A DNA stretch of 64,000 bases, from positions 434,001-498,000 of the forward strand of contig NZ_RJJE01000017.1 of assembly GCF_003721565.1 (NCBI RefSeq), read 5' to 3'. The notes beneath the pieces were generated by a model. That model had not been told where the DNA came from and did no database searches. It was given only the letters and a program-made list of their open reading frames with translations. Position numbers and translations under genes: made by a program. The DNA is from Rufibacter immobilis (GTDB lineage: Bacteria > Bacteroidota > Bacteroidia > Cytophagales > Hymenobacteraceae). Of the stretch, positions 7,405 through 16,245 are shown piece after piece (the first letter of the stretch is position 1; the number at the start of each line of letters is the position of its first letter).

Positions 7405-8841
7405 CTATTCTTTTTCAAAGTGGTGCTGGAGAGAGGACAGAAGCTTCTCTGGTGACTTATCCTTGTACCGCTGAAGCTCGCGTAGACTGGAGCTGCCTAG
7501 CATACCGAGAATCAGATTGTCCTCCAACTTCCCCGCGTATCGGTTCACGAAGCCACGGCGACTTGAGTGGCTGGAGAAGCACTTGAAGTACGGTTTAGTT
7601 GTTTCGTATGCCTTCGAGAATTTATAGCGGTTAAAGGTCACGTCAGGTTTCACAATCTCGTAGTGGGCGAAGAACCGCTTCAGCAGCTCCTTCATATCTC
7701 TGTTGTAATCCTGTGCCACGAAGTAGTTCATCTTGCCCTCGTATTCCTTTAATATTTTCTTGATCCGACCCTGCTTGTCTATAAAGAAAGGAATCTGATA
7801 TTTCTTTTTCTTTTTCTCGGCGACTCGCTTGTCCTGTTTTTTTGGTTGACCGACCAGCACACCATCGATCTCTTTCCAAGCGGAAGCCTTCATATCACTA
7901 AAGCGGAAGCCGCATAGATTCTGGAACACGATGTGGTCGATCAGCCGCTGCTTCGCCTCAGTCAACAGAGGACGGTACTCATAGTAGAGCTTGTCAATCT
8001 CCTCGTCAGTTAGGTACACCACTGGCGGCTCGTCCTCTAGGATCTTCCACTTTTTGAAGGCGGGGTTAACATCGACTTTATATTCGTCACGAATGTGACG
8101 TAGGAAGGTCTTCAGCCGCTTTACGGCGGTGCCGAACGTGCCATTATAGTAGTCCTTCGTGTTCAATAAGTAGTCGCCGTAGGCGATGTAGAAGTTGTTG
8201 TTCATTTGGCTGAAGAGGAGCGGGGTCTTCGTATCTGTTGAGAACTCCAGAAGAGTCTTCGACCACGTCTTGATCTGGTTCACCTGTGTCGACCCGTTCG
8301 TGGTGAACTTGATATGGTATGACTCTAGGTGCTTCCTGAACAACATCTCCTCCTCACTGATGTCGACGAGTCCTTCGGACTTCAGGCGGTTCAGCTCGGC
8401 ATCGACTTCGGCTAGGGATTTGGTCAACTCTTGCTTCTTCTCCACCGCGTCGAAGAACTCAATCTTGGATAGCATCTCCAGACCCTTTGTTCCGACCCTG
8501 TTAAGTTCTTTTATTTTTGCTTCGTTCTCCCTTTTCTCTTTTTCCTCCTCAACAAGCTGATGGTATTTTTCCTTCACCAGCTCGCGGGTGGGTGTCTTGA
8601 AGCAGTCGGCGGCTTGGTGGACTAGATCCTGAATTTTGCGAATTTTCGCGTTCACCGCCGAGGCATTCGGGCGGTTGCTGATCACCTCCTCGTTTTTCTT
8701 ATCCCAATCGTCGGCTGGTACTGAGTAACCGATTGCGAAGAGTTGTTTTAGACCGTCATAGGTGTAGCAGACGGACACGGGAGCGACACCCGCCTTGTTC
8801 ACCTTCTGGATGATCGCCTTGACGGTGTATTTCTTGTTCAT
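7405..8841 (-). CDS. Tyrosine recombinase / integrase
   Basis: 478 residues. N-terminal arm-binding region (about 1-80, IGYSVPADDWDKKNEEV), a long coiled-coil insertion at about 85-160, a core-binding SAM-like domain (about 165-260) and a C-terminal catalytic domain. Active-site residues: R313 in CGFRFSDM, H425 and R428 in SHSSRRGF, nucleophile Y459 in LQRYKDKS. The position normally His in the LGHSS box is Ser (LGSSS, about residue 450). Family knowledge: these enzymes integrate conjugative or genomic-island DNA in Bacteroidota. Its position next to defence genes makes it the likely mobiliser of the 1-9 kb island. Confidence 0.9.
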   Translation of the reverse strand: MNKKYTVKAIIQKVNKAGVAPVSVCYTYDGLKQLFAIGYSVPADDWDKKNEEVISNRPNASAVNAKIRKIQDLVHQAADCFKTPTRELVKEKYHQLVEEEKEKRENEAKIKELNRVGTKGLEMLSKIEFFDAVEKKQELTKSLAEVDAELNRLKSEGLVDISEEEMLFRKHLESYHIKFTTNGSTQVNQIKTWSKTLLEFSTDTKTPLLFSQMNNNFYIAYGDYLLNTKDYYNGTFGTAVKRLKTFLRHIRDEYKVDVNPAFKKWKILEDEPPVVYLTDEEIDKLYYEYRPLLTEAKQRLIDHIVFQNLCGFRFSDMKASAWKEIDGVLVGQPKKQDKRVAEKKKKKYQIPFFIDKQGRIKKILKEYEGKMNYFVAQDYNRDMKELLKRFFAHYEIVKPDVTFNRYKFSKAYETTKPYFKCFSSHSSRRGFVNRYAGKLEDNLILGMLGSSSLRELQRYKDKSPEKLLSSLQHHFEKE

Positions 8842-8888
8842 AGTTAAATAGTTAGCTTGTGGAATTCTTACTCCACAAAGGTAAAAAC

Positions 8889-8922
8889 CTTACGCCAAAA
8901 TGCCTAGGAGCTTACGCCAAAA
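8889..8922. repeat. Direct repeat pair next to recombinase start
   Basis: CTTACGCCAAAA occurs at 8889-8900 and 8911-8922, a 22-bp period, about two helical turns. Spaced direct repeats just upstream of an integrase are candidate arm-binding or autoregulatory sites; that is inference. Confidence 0.5.
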
Positions 8923-9004
8923 ATTTGAGAAATCATCGTTTAAACGCTAAAAAACGGGGTTTTGAATATGATGTAAATCCAAACGGGATCACAAAATTGT
9001 TTAG

Positions 9005-9042
9005 AAGCGCCTGTAAATCATTGATTTACAGGCGCTTTTTTA
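9005..9042 (+). terminator. Rho-independent terminator
   Basis: A 16-bp near-perfect palindrome (arms AAGCGCCTGTAAATCA and its complement) is followed by six Ts on the plus strand. No plus-strand gene directly upstream is evident, so it may be what remains of a neighbour lost to island insertion. Confidence 0.75.
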
Positions 9043-9250
9043 TTGAGACAAGTTATAGGTCTTGATTGTAGTACCTAGCTTTCCATTTCATAGCAGATAG
9101 CCAATTCAAAGATTGATCAAGTTTGGAGCGATCATTCTAACAACTACTCAGTTGGGTGTATATCTTCTTGGATTAATAAAAATCTCCCTAAGACTCTCGA
9201 ATCAAATATTTAACTTGGAGGACAAATAGCCTTTCTCCAGGTAAAATCCT

Positions 9251-11638
9251 ATGTTTAATAAGCAATCTCTCTCAGAAAGAGACATTTGTACCAAATTCAT
9301 TACCCCAGCCTTAGTAGCCGCCGGGTGGGATATTCAGAAACAGGTACGGGAAGAATGGTCGTTCACCGATGGCCGAATCATTGTAAGGGGCCAGAAGTAC
9401 ACCAGAGGCAAACAGAAACGGGCCGACTATGTGCTCATTTATAAATCTACGCTGCTGGCCATCATTGAGGCAAAGGAGAATAACCATTCTGTGGGCGCGG
9501 GCATGCAGCAAGCCAAAGACTATGCGGCTATTCTGGATATTCCGTTTGTCTATAGCTCCAATGGTGATGCCTTTCTGGAATTTGACTCCACAAAAGAAGA
9601 AGGGCAGGTAGAGACAGAGATTCCTTTGAGTGGCTTTCCGTCACCGGAAGAACTCTGGCAGCGGTATGCGGCCTTTAAAGGATTAAGCCAGCCGCAGCAA
9701 GAGATTGTTAAAGAAGAAAACCATAAAGACGAAACGGGCCTAGCCCCGCGCTACTATCAGCAGATAGCCATTAACCGCACCATTGAAGCCGTGGCCCGAG
9801 GAGAGAAACGCCTCTTGTTGGTGATGGCCACTGGCACGGGCAAAACCTATACAGCTTTTCAAATTATCTGGCGGCTCTGGAAAGCTAAGACCGTAAAGCG
9901 GGTTTTGTACCTGGCTGACCGCAATATTCTGGTGGACCAGACCAAGACTGGCGACTTCCGGCCGTTTGGGTCAGACATTATGACCAAGATCCAGAACCGC
10001 GAGGTGGATAAGTCTTACCAGATTTACTTTGCACTGTACCAAGGGCTCACAGGCTCAGAGGAAGAGAAAAATGTATTCAAGCAATTCTCCCGTGACTTCT
10101 TTGACCTGGTGGTAGTTGATGAGTGCCACCGTGGCAGTGCCAAGGAAGAGTCTGCCTGGCGTGAGGTGTTGACGTATTTTGATTCGGCGGTCCATTTGGG
10201 CATGACGGCCACGCCCAAGGAAACGAAGGATACCTCCAACATCACGTACTTCGGGGAACCCATTTATACCTACTCTTTAAAGCAAGGCATTGAAGACGGC
10301 TTCTTGGCTCCTTACAAAGTAGTGCGCCTAAGCCTGAACGTAGATGACGGCTACCGTCCCGAGAAAGGAAAAGTAGACAAGTACGGCCACGAGGTAGAAG
10401 ACCGCATCTACAACACCAAAGACTTTGACCGCACCTTGGTCATAGATGAGCGTACCAAGGTAGCCGCCAGAAAGATTTCTGAGTACCTCAAACTCACCAA
10501 CCGTATGGCCAAAACCATTGTGTTTTGCGTGGACACCGAACATGCCGAGCGCATGCGGCAAGCCTTGGTGAACGAGAACAGTGACATGCTGAAGCAGTAC
10601 CCCAACTACGTGGTACGCATTACCGGCGATGACGACATAGGCAAGAAAGAGCTGTATAACTTTTCCTCAGTGGTAGAGGAGCAGCCCGTGATTGCCACCA
10701 CCTCTAAGTTGCTCACCACTGGCGTTGACACCAAAATGGTGAAAGTGATTGCTCTGGAGGCAGGTATTCAATCCATGACAGAGTTCAAGCAGATTATTGG
10801 CCGGGGTACCCGCCTACGGGAAGACGACGGAAAGGTGTATTTCACTATCATGGACTTCCGGAAGGTAACTAACCTATTTGCCGACCCTGACTTTGACGGC
10901 GACCCCGTGGTAATTTATGAACCCAAAGATGACGAACCCATTGTACCACCTAACCCGCCAGAAGGAGGAGAAGATGATGAATTTACGGGTGGGAAACCTA
11001 TACCCGGAGAAGACGAAGATGGAACAGATGTCCCTCCTCTGACGCCACCCACCATTGACCCAGGTACAGGCAAACCTAGAAAATACTACCTCAATGATGT
11101 AGCCGTGACGGTGGCTAATGAACGGGTGCAGTATTACGGCGCAGACGGCAAATTAATCACAGAGTCTCTAAAAGACTACTCACGCAATAAGCTATTGCTT
11201 GAATATGCTTCTCTAGATGATTTTCTGCAGAAGTGGAATGAAAGCGAGCGCAAAGAAGCCATTATCAATGAATTAACCGAGAAAGGCGTATTGTTTGAGG
11301 AACTGCAACAGGAGATAGGCAAAGACTTGGACGCCTTTGACTTGATTGTCCATATTGCCTTTGATAAACCGCCTCTCACCCGCAAAGAACGCGCTGAAGA
11401 AGTGAAGAAACGCAACTACTTTGAGAAGTACGGCGCAGGTGCCAAAGAAGTACTGCAGACGCTGTTGGAGAAATACGCCGATGAAGGCATCAGTTCTATT
11501 GAAACCACGGCGGTGCTTAACGTGAAGCCACTCAATCAACTGGGCACGCCCATGGAGATTGTAAAACGGTTCGGGAAGAAGGCAGACTTTGAGAAAGCGG
11601 TGCAGGAATTGGAGCAGGAGTTGTATAAAACAGCATAG
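9251..11638 (+). CDS. hsdR: Type I restriction enzyme, R subunit
   Basis: 795 residues, the shorter EcoAI-like form. The N-terminal PD-(D/E)XK nuclease has D59 (ADYVL), E73/K75 (IIEAKE) and a QxxxY helix near 87-91. The SF2 motor has Walker A MATGTGKT at 192-199, DECH at 290-293 and GMTATP in motif III. GRGTRLRED in motif VI is of the HsdR type. An acidic, proline-rich linker follows at about 555-600. It cuts and translocates unmodified DNA as part of the R2M2S complex. It leads the operon: the next ATG is 2 nt after its stop. Confidence 0.95.
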   Translation: MFNKQSLSERDICTKFITPALVAAGWDIQKQVREEWSFTDGRIIVRGQKYTRGKQKRADYVLIYKSTLLAIIEAKENNHSVGAGMQQAKDYAAILDIPFVYSSNGDAFLEFDSTKEEGQVETEIPLSGFPSPEELWQRYAAFKGLSQPQQEIVKEENHKDETGLAPRYYQQIAINRTIEAVARGEKRLLLVMATGTGKTYTAFQIIWRLWKAKTVKRVLYLADRNILVDQTKTGDFRPFGSDIMTKIQNREVDKSYQIYFALYQGLTGSEEEKNVFKQFSRDFFDLVVVDECHRGSAKEESAWREVLTYFDSAVHLGMTATPKETKDTSNITYFGEPIYTYSLKQGIEDGFLAPYKVVRLSLNVDDGYRPEKGKVDKYGHEVEDRIYNTKDFDRTLVIDERTKVAARKISEYLKLTNRMAKTIVFCVDTEHAERMRQALVNENSDMLKQYPNYVVRITGDDDIGKKELYNFSSVVEEQPVIATTSKLLTTGVDTKMVKVIALEAGIQSMTEFKQIIGRGTRLREDDGKVYFTIMDFRKVTNLFADPDFDGDPVVIYEPKDDEPIVPPNPPEGGEDDEFTGGKPIPGEDEDGTDVPPLTPPTIDPGTGKPRKYYLNDVAVTVANERVQYYGADGKLITESLKDYSRNKLLLEYASLDDFLQKWNESERKEAIINELTEKGVLFEELQQEIGKDLDAFDLIVHIAFDKPPLTRKERAEEVKKRNYFEKYGAGAKEVLQTLLEKYADEGISSIETTAVLNVKPLNQLGTPMEIVKRFGKKADFEKAVQELEQELYKTA

Positions 11639-11640
11639 CA

Positions 11641-12849
11641 ATGGCAGAAATAACCGAACATGACCTGCAGAAGCAATATTTGGCTTTAATGAAAGACACC
11701 AATTTAGACAGATTGGAACTTGAGCTGAATGAGCCAAATATATTCTCTATTTTGGCCATAGACAACATGGAAATAAGGCACTCCAACTTTTTAGCGTGGC
11801 TCTTAAATCCAAAAGAAAGCCATGGCTTGAATGACCTTTTCTTAAAGAGATTCTTGCGAGAAATCTTTTTTGACAAGAAAATTAAAAATGTAACTCCGCT
11901 GGATGCTGAAATGTTAGATTACCGGAAGGTAGAAATTAGAAGGGAATGGCATCATATTGACCTTTTAATTTCTTTCCCAAACCTTGTCATCTGTCTTGAA
12001 AATAAGGTCTGGTCAAAGGACAATGGTAAACAGCTTACGGAATACAAAAATATCATACAAGCAGCGTTTCCTGAACCAACTTATAGGCAGGTATACCTTT
12101 ACCTCACACCTTATGGAGAAACAAGTTCACATGAAACAGACATTTATTCATTTATCACCTATAGAAATATTATTACTATTCTAGATAGAATATTAAATAT
12201 ATACCAAGATTTGATTTCGACACAAGCAAAGATTTACATTAACGACTACATAAAATCTTTAAAACGAAATATTATGGGCAATGATAAAGCCAATGAAATG
12301 GCAAGGGATATTTATCGGAACCACAAGAAGTTGATAGATTATATTTTTGCAAATAGACCCAATGCTGCCGAGGAATATGCAGAAGTCGCTAATGAGGTAG
12401 TTAAAGCTGAAGGATTTTTATTAGGCTCTGAACAACCCAACTTTGTCAGATTCTTACCAGCATCAATAAGTGAATTTATACCTAAATACTCTAAACCTAA
12501 TGGTTGGACTAACGCAGAAGGCCTACTTTTTGAAATACATTTTAGAGATAGAGATGTACTTTTAAAGCTCACAGCCTCACCAAGTATTGAACCCTTCAAA
12601 GCCAAAGTCAAAGAGTTATTACTTCCTGCGCTATCAGGTAAAAAATATCCATGGGAAGGGTATTATGTATTATTTGAACAAAGAGAAGTTATAAATTATA
12701 AAGACACTAAATTAGATAGACTTAGTGTAGAAAGAGATATTAAGTCCCTTTTACAGAAACTGAAACCTACAATAGATGCAGTTGAAGAAATATTACTTGC
12801 CCACAAAGACGAGTTAATCGCCCTCAAACAACAAGTAGAAAATAAATAA
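11641..12849 (+). CDS. PD-(D/E)XK nuclease family protein
   Basis: 402 residues. The N-terminal nuclease core has E44 and H47 (EIRHSNFLAWLLNP), D107 (HHIDLLI), E120-N-K122 (CLENKVWS) and Q131/Y135. This matches the PDDEXK_4 type of orphan nuclease found in defence loci. The C-terminal 200 residues are unrecognised. The gene is visibly more AT-rich than hsdR and hsdM on either side, which suggests later insertion. It begins 2 nt after hsdR and ends 22 nt before hsdM, so it is expressed with the operon. It may add a second nuclease activity. Confidence 0.85.
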   Translation: MAEITEHDLQKQYLALMKDTNLDRLELELNEPNIFSILAIDNMEIRHSNFLAWLLNPKESHGLNDLFLKRFLREIFFDKKIKNVTPLDAEMLDYRKVEIRREWHHIDLLISFPNLVICLENKVWSKDNGKQLTEYKNIIQAAFPEPTYRQVYLYLTPYGETSSHETDIYSFITYRNIITILDRILNIYQDLISTQAKIYINDYIKSLKRNIMGNDKANEMARDIYRNHKKLIDYIFANRPNAAEEYAEVANEVVKAEGFLLGSEQPNFVRFLPASISEFIPKYSKPNGWTNAEGLLFEIHFRDRDVLLKLTASPSIEPFKAKVKELLLPALSGKKYPWEGYYVLFEQREVINYKDTKLDRLSVERDIKSLLQKLKPTIDAVEEILLAHKDELIALKQQVENK

Positions 12850-12871
12850 GTACGCTTACCAAACTTTACCA

Positions 12872-14311
12872 ATGAGTAACCTTTCCGGTGTTATCAAATC
12901 CATCAGAGACATCATGCGCCAGGATGCGGGCGTGGACGGAGACGCGCAGCGGATTTCGCAGATGGTCTGGATGCTTTTCTTAAAAGTGTTCAGTGACAAA
13001 GAAGAAGAATGGGAACTGACCATAGAGAACTATAAATCACCTATTCCGGCGCATTTGCAGTGGAGCCAGTGGGCGGCCAATGAAGAAGGCATGACCGGCG
13101 AGGAGCTGTTGCAGTTTGTGAACAATGAGCTGTTTGAGACGCTCAAGAACCTGGAGGTATCGCCCAAGGCAGACCCGCAGGGCTGGATTGTGAAGCAGGT
13201 GTTTGAAGACACCTACAACTACATGAAAAGCGGCACGCTCATCAGGCAGGTCATCAACAAAATCAATCAGATAGACTTCAACTCGTCCAGTGACCGGCAT
13301 TTGTTCAATGACATTTATGAGAACATGCTCAAGGAACTGCAAAGCGCGGGCTCATCTGGGGAGTATTACACGCCCAGGGCGGTCACGCAGTTTATGGTAG
13401 ACATGACCGCGCCGCAGATGGGCGAAACCGTGCTGGACCCTGCCTGCGGAACGGGTGGTTTTCTCACCTGCGCCATTGAGCACGTGCGCGCGCAACTGAG
13501 CAACCCCAGTGACATCCAGACCTTGCAAAGCAGCTTTCAGGGGGTAGAGAAAAAGCCGCTGCCGCACATGCTGGCCACCACCAACCTCATGCTGCATGGC
13601 ATGGATGTGCCCGTGATTCGGCATGACAACCTGTTGGTGCGCCCCTATGACAGCTGGACCGGCAAAGACCAGGTGGACATTATCCTGAGCAATCCACCGT
13701 TTGGAGGCACCGAGGAAGACGGCACCGATGCCAATTTTCCGCCTAAGTTCAAGACCAAAGAAACCGCCGATCTGTTCATGGCCCTCATCATGCGGTTGCT
13801 CAAGTCCAACGGCCGCGCGGCGGTGGTGTTGCCAGACGGTACGCTGTTCGGGGAGGGTGTGAAAACCCGCATCAAGGAAGAGCTGCTGAGCAAGTGCAAC
13901 CTGCATACCATTGTGCGCCTGCCCAACGGCGTGTTCAACCCGTATACCAGCATTAAAACCAACCTGCTGTTCTTCACCAAGGGCCAGCCTACCAAAGAGG
14001 TGTGGTATTTTGAGCACCCGTACCCGGCGGGGCAGAAAAGCTACAACAAAGGCAAGCCCATCAACATCAAAGAGTTTGACCTGGAGAAAGCCTGGTGGCA
14101 CCACCGCGAGGAGAATGCCCACGCCTGGCGCGTGTCTGTAGAGGACATTGCCGCCCGAAACTACAACCTGGACATCAAGAACCCGCACGCGCCGGAGCAT
14201 GACCTGGGCGACCCCGCCGATTTGCTGGAAAAACTACAGGCCACGGCGCAGCGCGTAAAGGCGCTTCAGGCCGACATTGTGCACGCATTGGAAGAATCTT
14301 TACTCGCCTAA
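12872..14311 (+). CDS. hsdM: Type I restriction-modification, M subunit (N6-adenine methyltransferase)
   Basis: 479 residues. N-terminal HsdM helical domain (about 1-145), then a Rossmann methyltransferase with SAM-binding motif I DPACGTGGFL at 189-198 and catalytic NPPF at 274-277. GEYYTPR at about 163-169 is the usual HsdM entry motif. It methylates adenine in the target chosen by HsdS. The stop is 6 nt from hsdS. Confidence 0.97.
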   Translation: MSNLSGVIKSIRDIMRQDAGVDGDAQRISQMVWMLFLKVFSDKEEEWELTIENYKSPIPAHLQWSQWAANEEGMTGEELLQFVNNELFETLKNLEVSPKADPQGWIVKQVFEDTYNYMKSGTLIRQVINKINQIDFNSSSDRHLFNDIYENMLKELQSAGSSGEYYTPRAVTQFMVDMTAPQMGETVLDPACGTGGFLTCAIEHVRAQLSNPSDIQTLQSSFQGVEKKPLPHMLATTNLMLHGMDVPVIRHDNLLVRPYDSWTGKDQVDIILSNPPFGGTEEDGTDANFPPKFKTKETADLFMALIMRLLKSNGRAAVVLPDGTLFGEGVKTRIKEELLSKCNLHTIVRLPNGVFNPYTSIKTNLLFFTKGQPTKEVWYFEHPYPAGQKSYNKGKPINIKEFDLEKAWWHHREENAHAWRVSVEDIAARNYNLDIKNPHAPEHDLGDPADLLEKLQATAQRVKALQADIVHALEESLLA

Positions 14312-14317
14312 GCCCGC

Positions 14318-16075
14318 ATGGTACTACTGGAGCAATTTGAACAACTCACCGGGCACCCCAAGAACGCCGCCAAACTCAAAGAGCTGGTGCTGCAATTGGC
14401 CGTGCAAGGCAAACTCACCGAAGCCTGGCGAAACCAACACCCAAACGTAGAACCCGCCTCAGAACTTCTGAAACGTGTTTTGGCTGAAAAAGCTAAGTTG
14501 GTCAAAGGGAAGAAATTTAAAACCACCAACTCAATTTCTATTTCAGTTGAAGACGAGAAGTACAATATGCCTACTTCTTGGGCTTCTTGTATGTTGGATG
14601 AACTAGGAATTGTAAATCCACGAAATCAAGTAGATGATGACACTCGGGTATCATTTATTCCTATGACTTTAGTCTCAGAAAAGTATGGAATAACACCTGT
14701 TTTTGAGGAACGAAGTTGGAAAGAAGTAAAAAGTGGATTTACACATGTAGCTGAAAATGATGTCGCGTTAGCCAAAATAACTCCCTGTTTTGAAAATTCT
14801 AAAGCTGGGGTTTTCAAAGGACTCATTAATGGCTTTGGGGCCGCTACAACTGAACTTCATGTTTTTAGGTCGATTTCAAAGGAAGTCTTGCCCGAGTACA
14901 TTTACATTCTCTTTAAAAGTCCGAAGTTTTTGGAGGATGGAAAGCTAAATATGCGTGGGGCGGCTGGTCAGAAAAGAGTACCAACCGAATTTGTAAAATG
15001 TTATCCCGTTCCTCTTCCGCCGTTAGCAGAGCAGGAGGCCATTGTGGCGCGGGTAGAAGAGCTGATGCAGAAAATTGAGGAACTGGAAAAAGGTGCCCTT
15101 GAAAGAATACAGCTGCAAAAAAGCCTCGGCGAGGCCGCGTTACAGGCGCTTACTACCGCCCCGGCAGACGAACTGGAGCAGCAATGGCTTTTCCTGAAGG
15201 AGCATTTCCATCTTCTCTTCACCCAAGAGGCCAACGTGAAAAAGCTCCGCGAAGCCATTCTGCAACTGGCGGTGCAAGGCAAACTTACATCGGCGTGGCG
15301 CCAGCAAAACCCCACCGTGCAACCCGCCGCCCAACTCCTGCAACAGATTCAGGCCCAGAAAGCGCAACTGGTGAAGGAGAAGAAAATCAAGAAAGAGAAA
15401 CCGCTAGAACCCATCGCAGAATCCGAAGTGCCCTATGTACTGCCGGAAGGTTGGGTTTGGTGTAGAATGAATGATATTTCACAATTTGAAAATGGTGATA
15501 GAAGTAGTAATTACCCTAGTGGTGTAGACATCAAAGCTGAGGGTATTCCATTTTTTAGTACTAAAAACATCAAGAATAAGTTAGTGAATTTTTCTAATCT
15601 TGATTTTATTACGCCAGCAAAGTTTGAATCACTTAGAAGTGGAAAAGCTCAAGATAATGATATCCTTTTTGTTTTAAGAGGTTCAGTAGGGAAAGTCGGT
15701 TTATTTAAAGCAAATGAACAGTATAAAAAAGGCTTTATTAATGCTCAAATAATTATTATAAGAAACTATTTAAGTGAGATAGTGTCATATTGTATGACAT
15801 ATTTAACTTCTTCTTTATTCAGCGAGTTATTAATAGATAAATCTTCAGGAAGTGCCCAACAACAGCTTTCTGCTGGTAACTTAAAATTTATTTTATTCCC
15901 TTTGCCCCCGCTCGCAGAACAAGAAGCCATCGTGGCCAAAGTAGACCAGCTTATGCAGATGTGTGAGGCACTGGAGAACCAGCTAAAGCAGTCTAACCAG
16001 CAGTCTGAGGCCCTGATGCAGGCCGTGGTGCACGCCGCCTTGCAACCGCAGGAAGAACCGGTCTTGGAGGCGTAA
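14318..16075 (+). CDS. hsdS: Type I restriction-modification, S (specificity) subunit
   Basis: 585 residues in two half-repeats. Each half has a conserved helix (LQLAVQGKLTEAWR, then LQLAVQGKLTSAWR), a target recognition domain, and a second helix (LPPLAEQEAIVARVEELM, then LPPLAEQEAIVAKVDQLM). The recognition domains (about 85-225 and 375-530) set the two halves of the bipartite DNA site. They are AT-rich and unlike each other, while the helices and their DNA are nearly repeated. That mosaic pattern allows recombinational switching of specificity. The last gene of the tight hsd operon. Confidence 0.95.
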   Translation: MVLLEQFEQLTGHPKNAAKLKELVLQLAVQGKLTEAWRNQHPNVEPASELLKRVLAEKAKLVKGKKFKTTNSISISVEDEKYNMPTSWASCMLDELGIVNPRNQVDDDTRVSFIPMTLVSEKYGITPVFEERSWKEVKSGFTHVAENDVALAKITPCFENSKAGVFKGLINGFGAATTELHVFRSISKEVLPEYIYILFKSPKFLEDGKLNMRGAAGQKRVPTEFVKCYPVPLPPLAEQEAIVARVEELMQKIEELEKGALERIQLQKSLGEAALQALTTAPADELEQQWLFLKEHFHLLFTQEANVKKLREAILQLAVQGKLTSAWRQQNPTVQPAAQLLQQIQAQKAQLVKEKKIKKEKPLEPIAESEVPYVLPEGWVWCRMNDISQFENGDRSSNYPSGVDIKAEGIPFFSTKNIKNKLVNFSNLDFITPAKFESLRSGKAQDNDILFVLRGSVGKVGLFKANEQYKKGFINAQIIIIRNYLSEIVSYCMTYLTSSLFSELLIDKSSGSAQQQLSAGNLKFILFPLPPLAEQEAIVAKVDQLMQMCEALENQLKQSNQQSEALMQAVVHAALQPQEEPVLEA

Positions 16076-16106
16076 ACTTTTCTTTGGTTTTAGTTTACCC
16101 ATGCCT

Positions 16107-16152
16107 TTTCCGTTTTGGGCCTGTTTTTCAGAAATCAGGCCCAAAACGGAAA
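16107..16152. repeat. Palindromic repeat copy 1 (variant)
   Basis: 17-bp arms TTTCCGTTTTGGGCCTG and complement, loop about 12 nt. The core GTTTAGGGGC is changed to GTTTTGGGCC with matching changes in the other arm. It lies between hsdS and the next gene. A longer reading frame starting at 16084 merely reads through it. Confidence 0.85.
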
Positions 16153-16245
16153 TATTTCCCCGGCATCGTTTCCTTCTTTCAGGCGGTTTTCTACCATCTC
16201 GCTATCTTCAATACCCGTAAATCCTTTATTTCAAAGTTCCCGTAC

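Larger units (their letters stand above)
8842..9250. other. Intergenic region upstream of recombinase
   Basis: This separates the divergent recombinase and hsdR. It contains the paired direct repeats at 8889-8922 and the strong plus-strand terminator hairpin at 9005-9042. No gene is convincing. One boundary of the mobile island may lie here. Confidence 0.5.

Noticed and set aside
8859-9065. 68-aa frame by the recombinase
   Set aside because: No ribosome site and it spans direct repeats and a terminator.
13352-14200. 282-aa minus-strand open frame
   Set aside because: Shadow of hsdM, which carries the methyltransferase motifs.
16084-16245. N-terminal extension of the gene at 16246
   Set aside because: Translates palindrome copy 1, so it is not coding.
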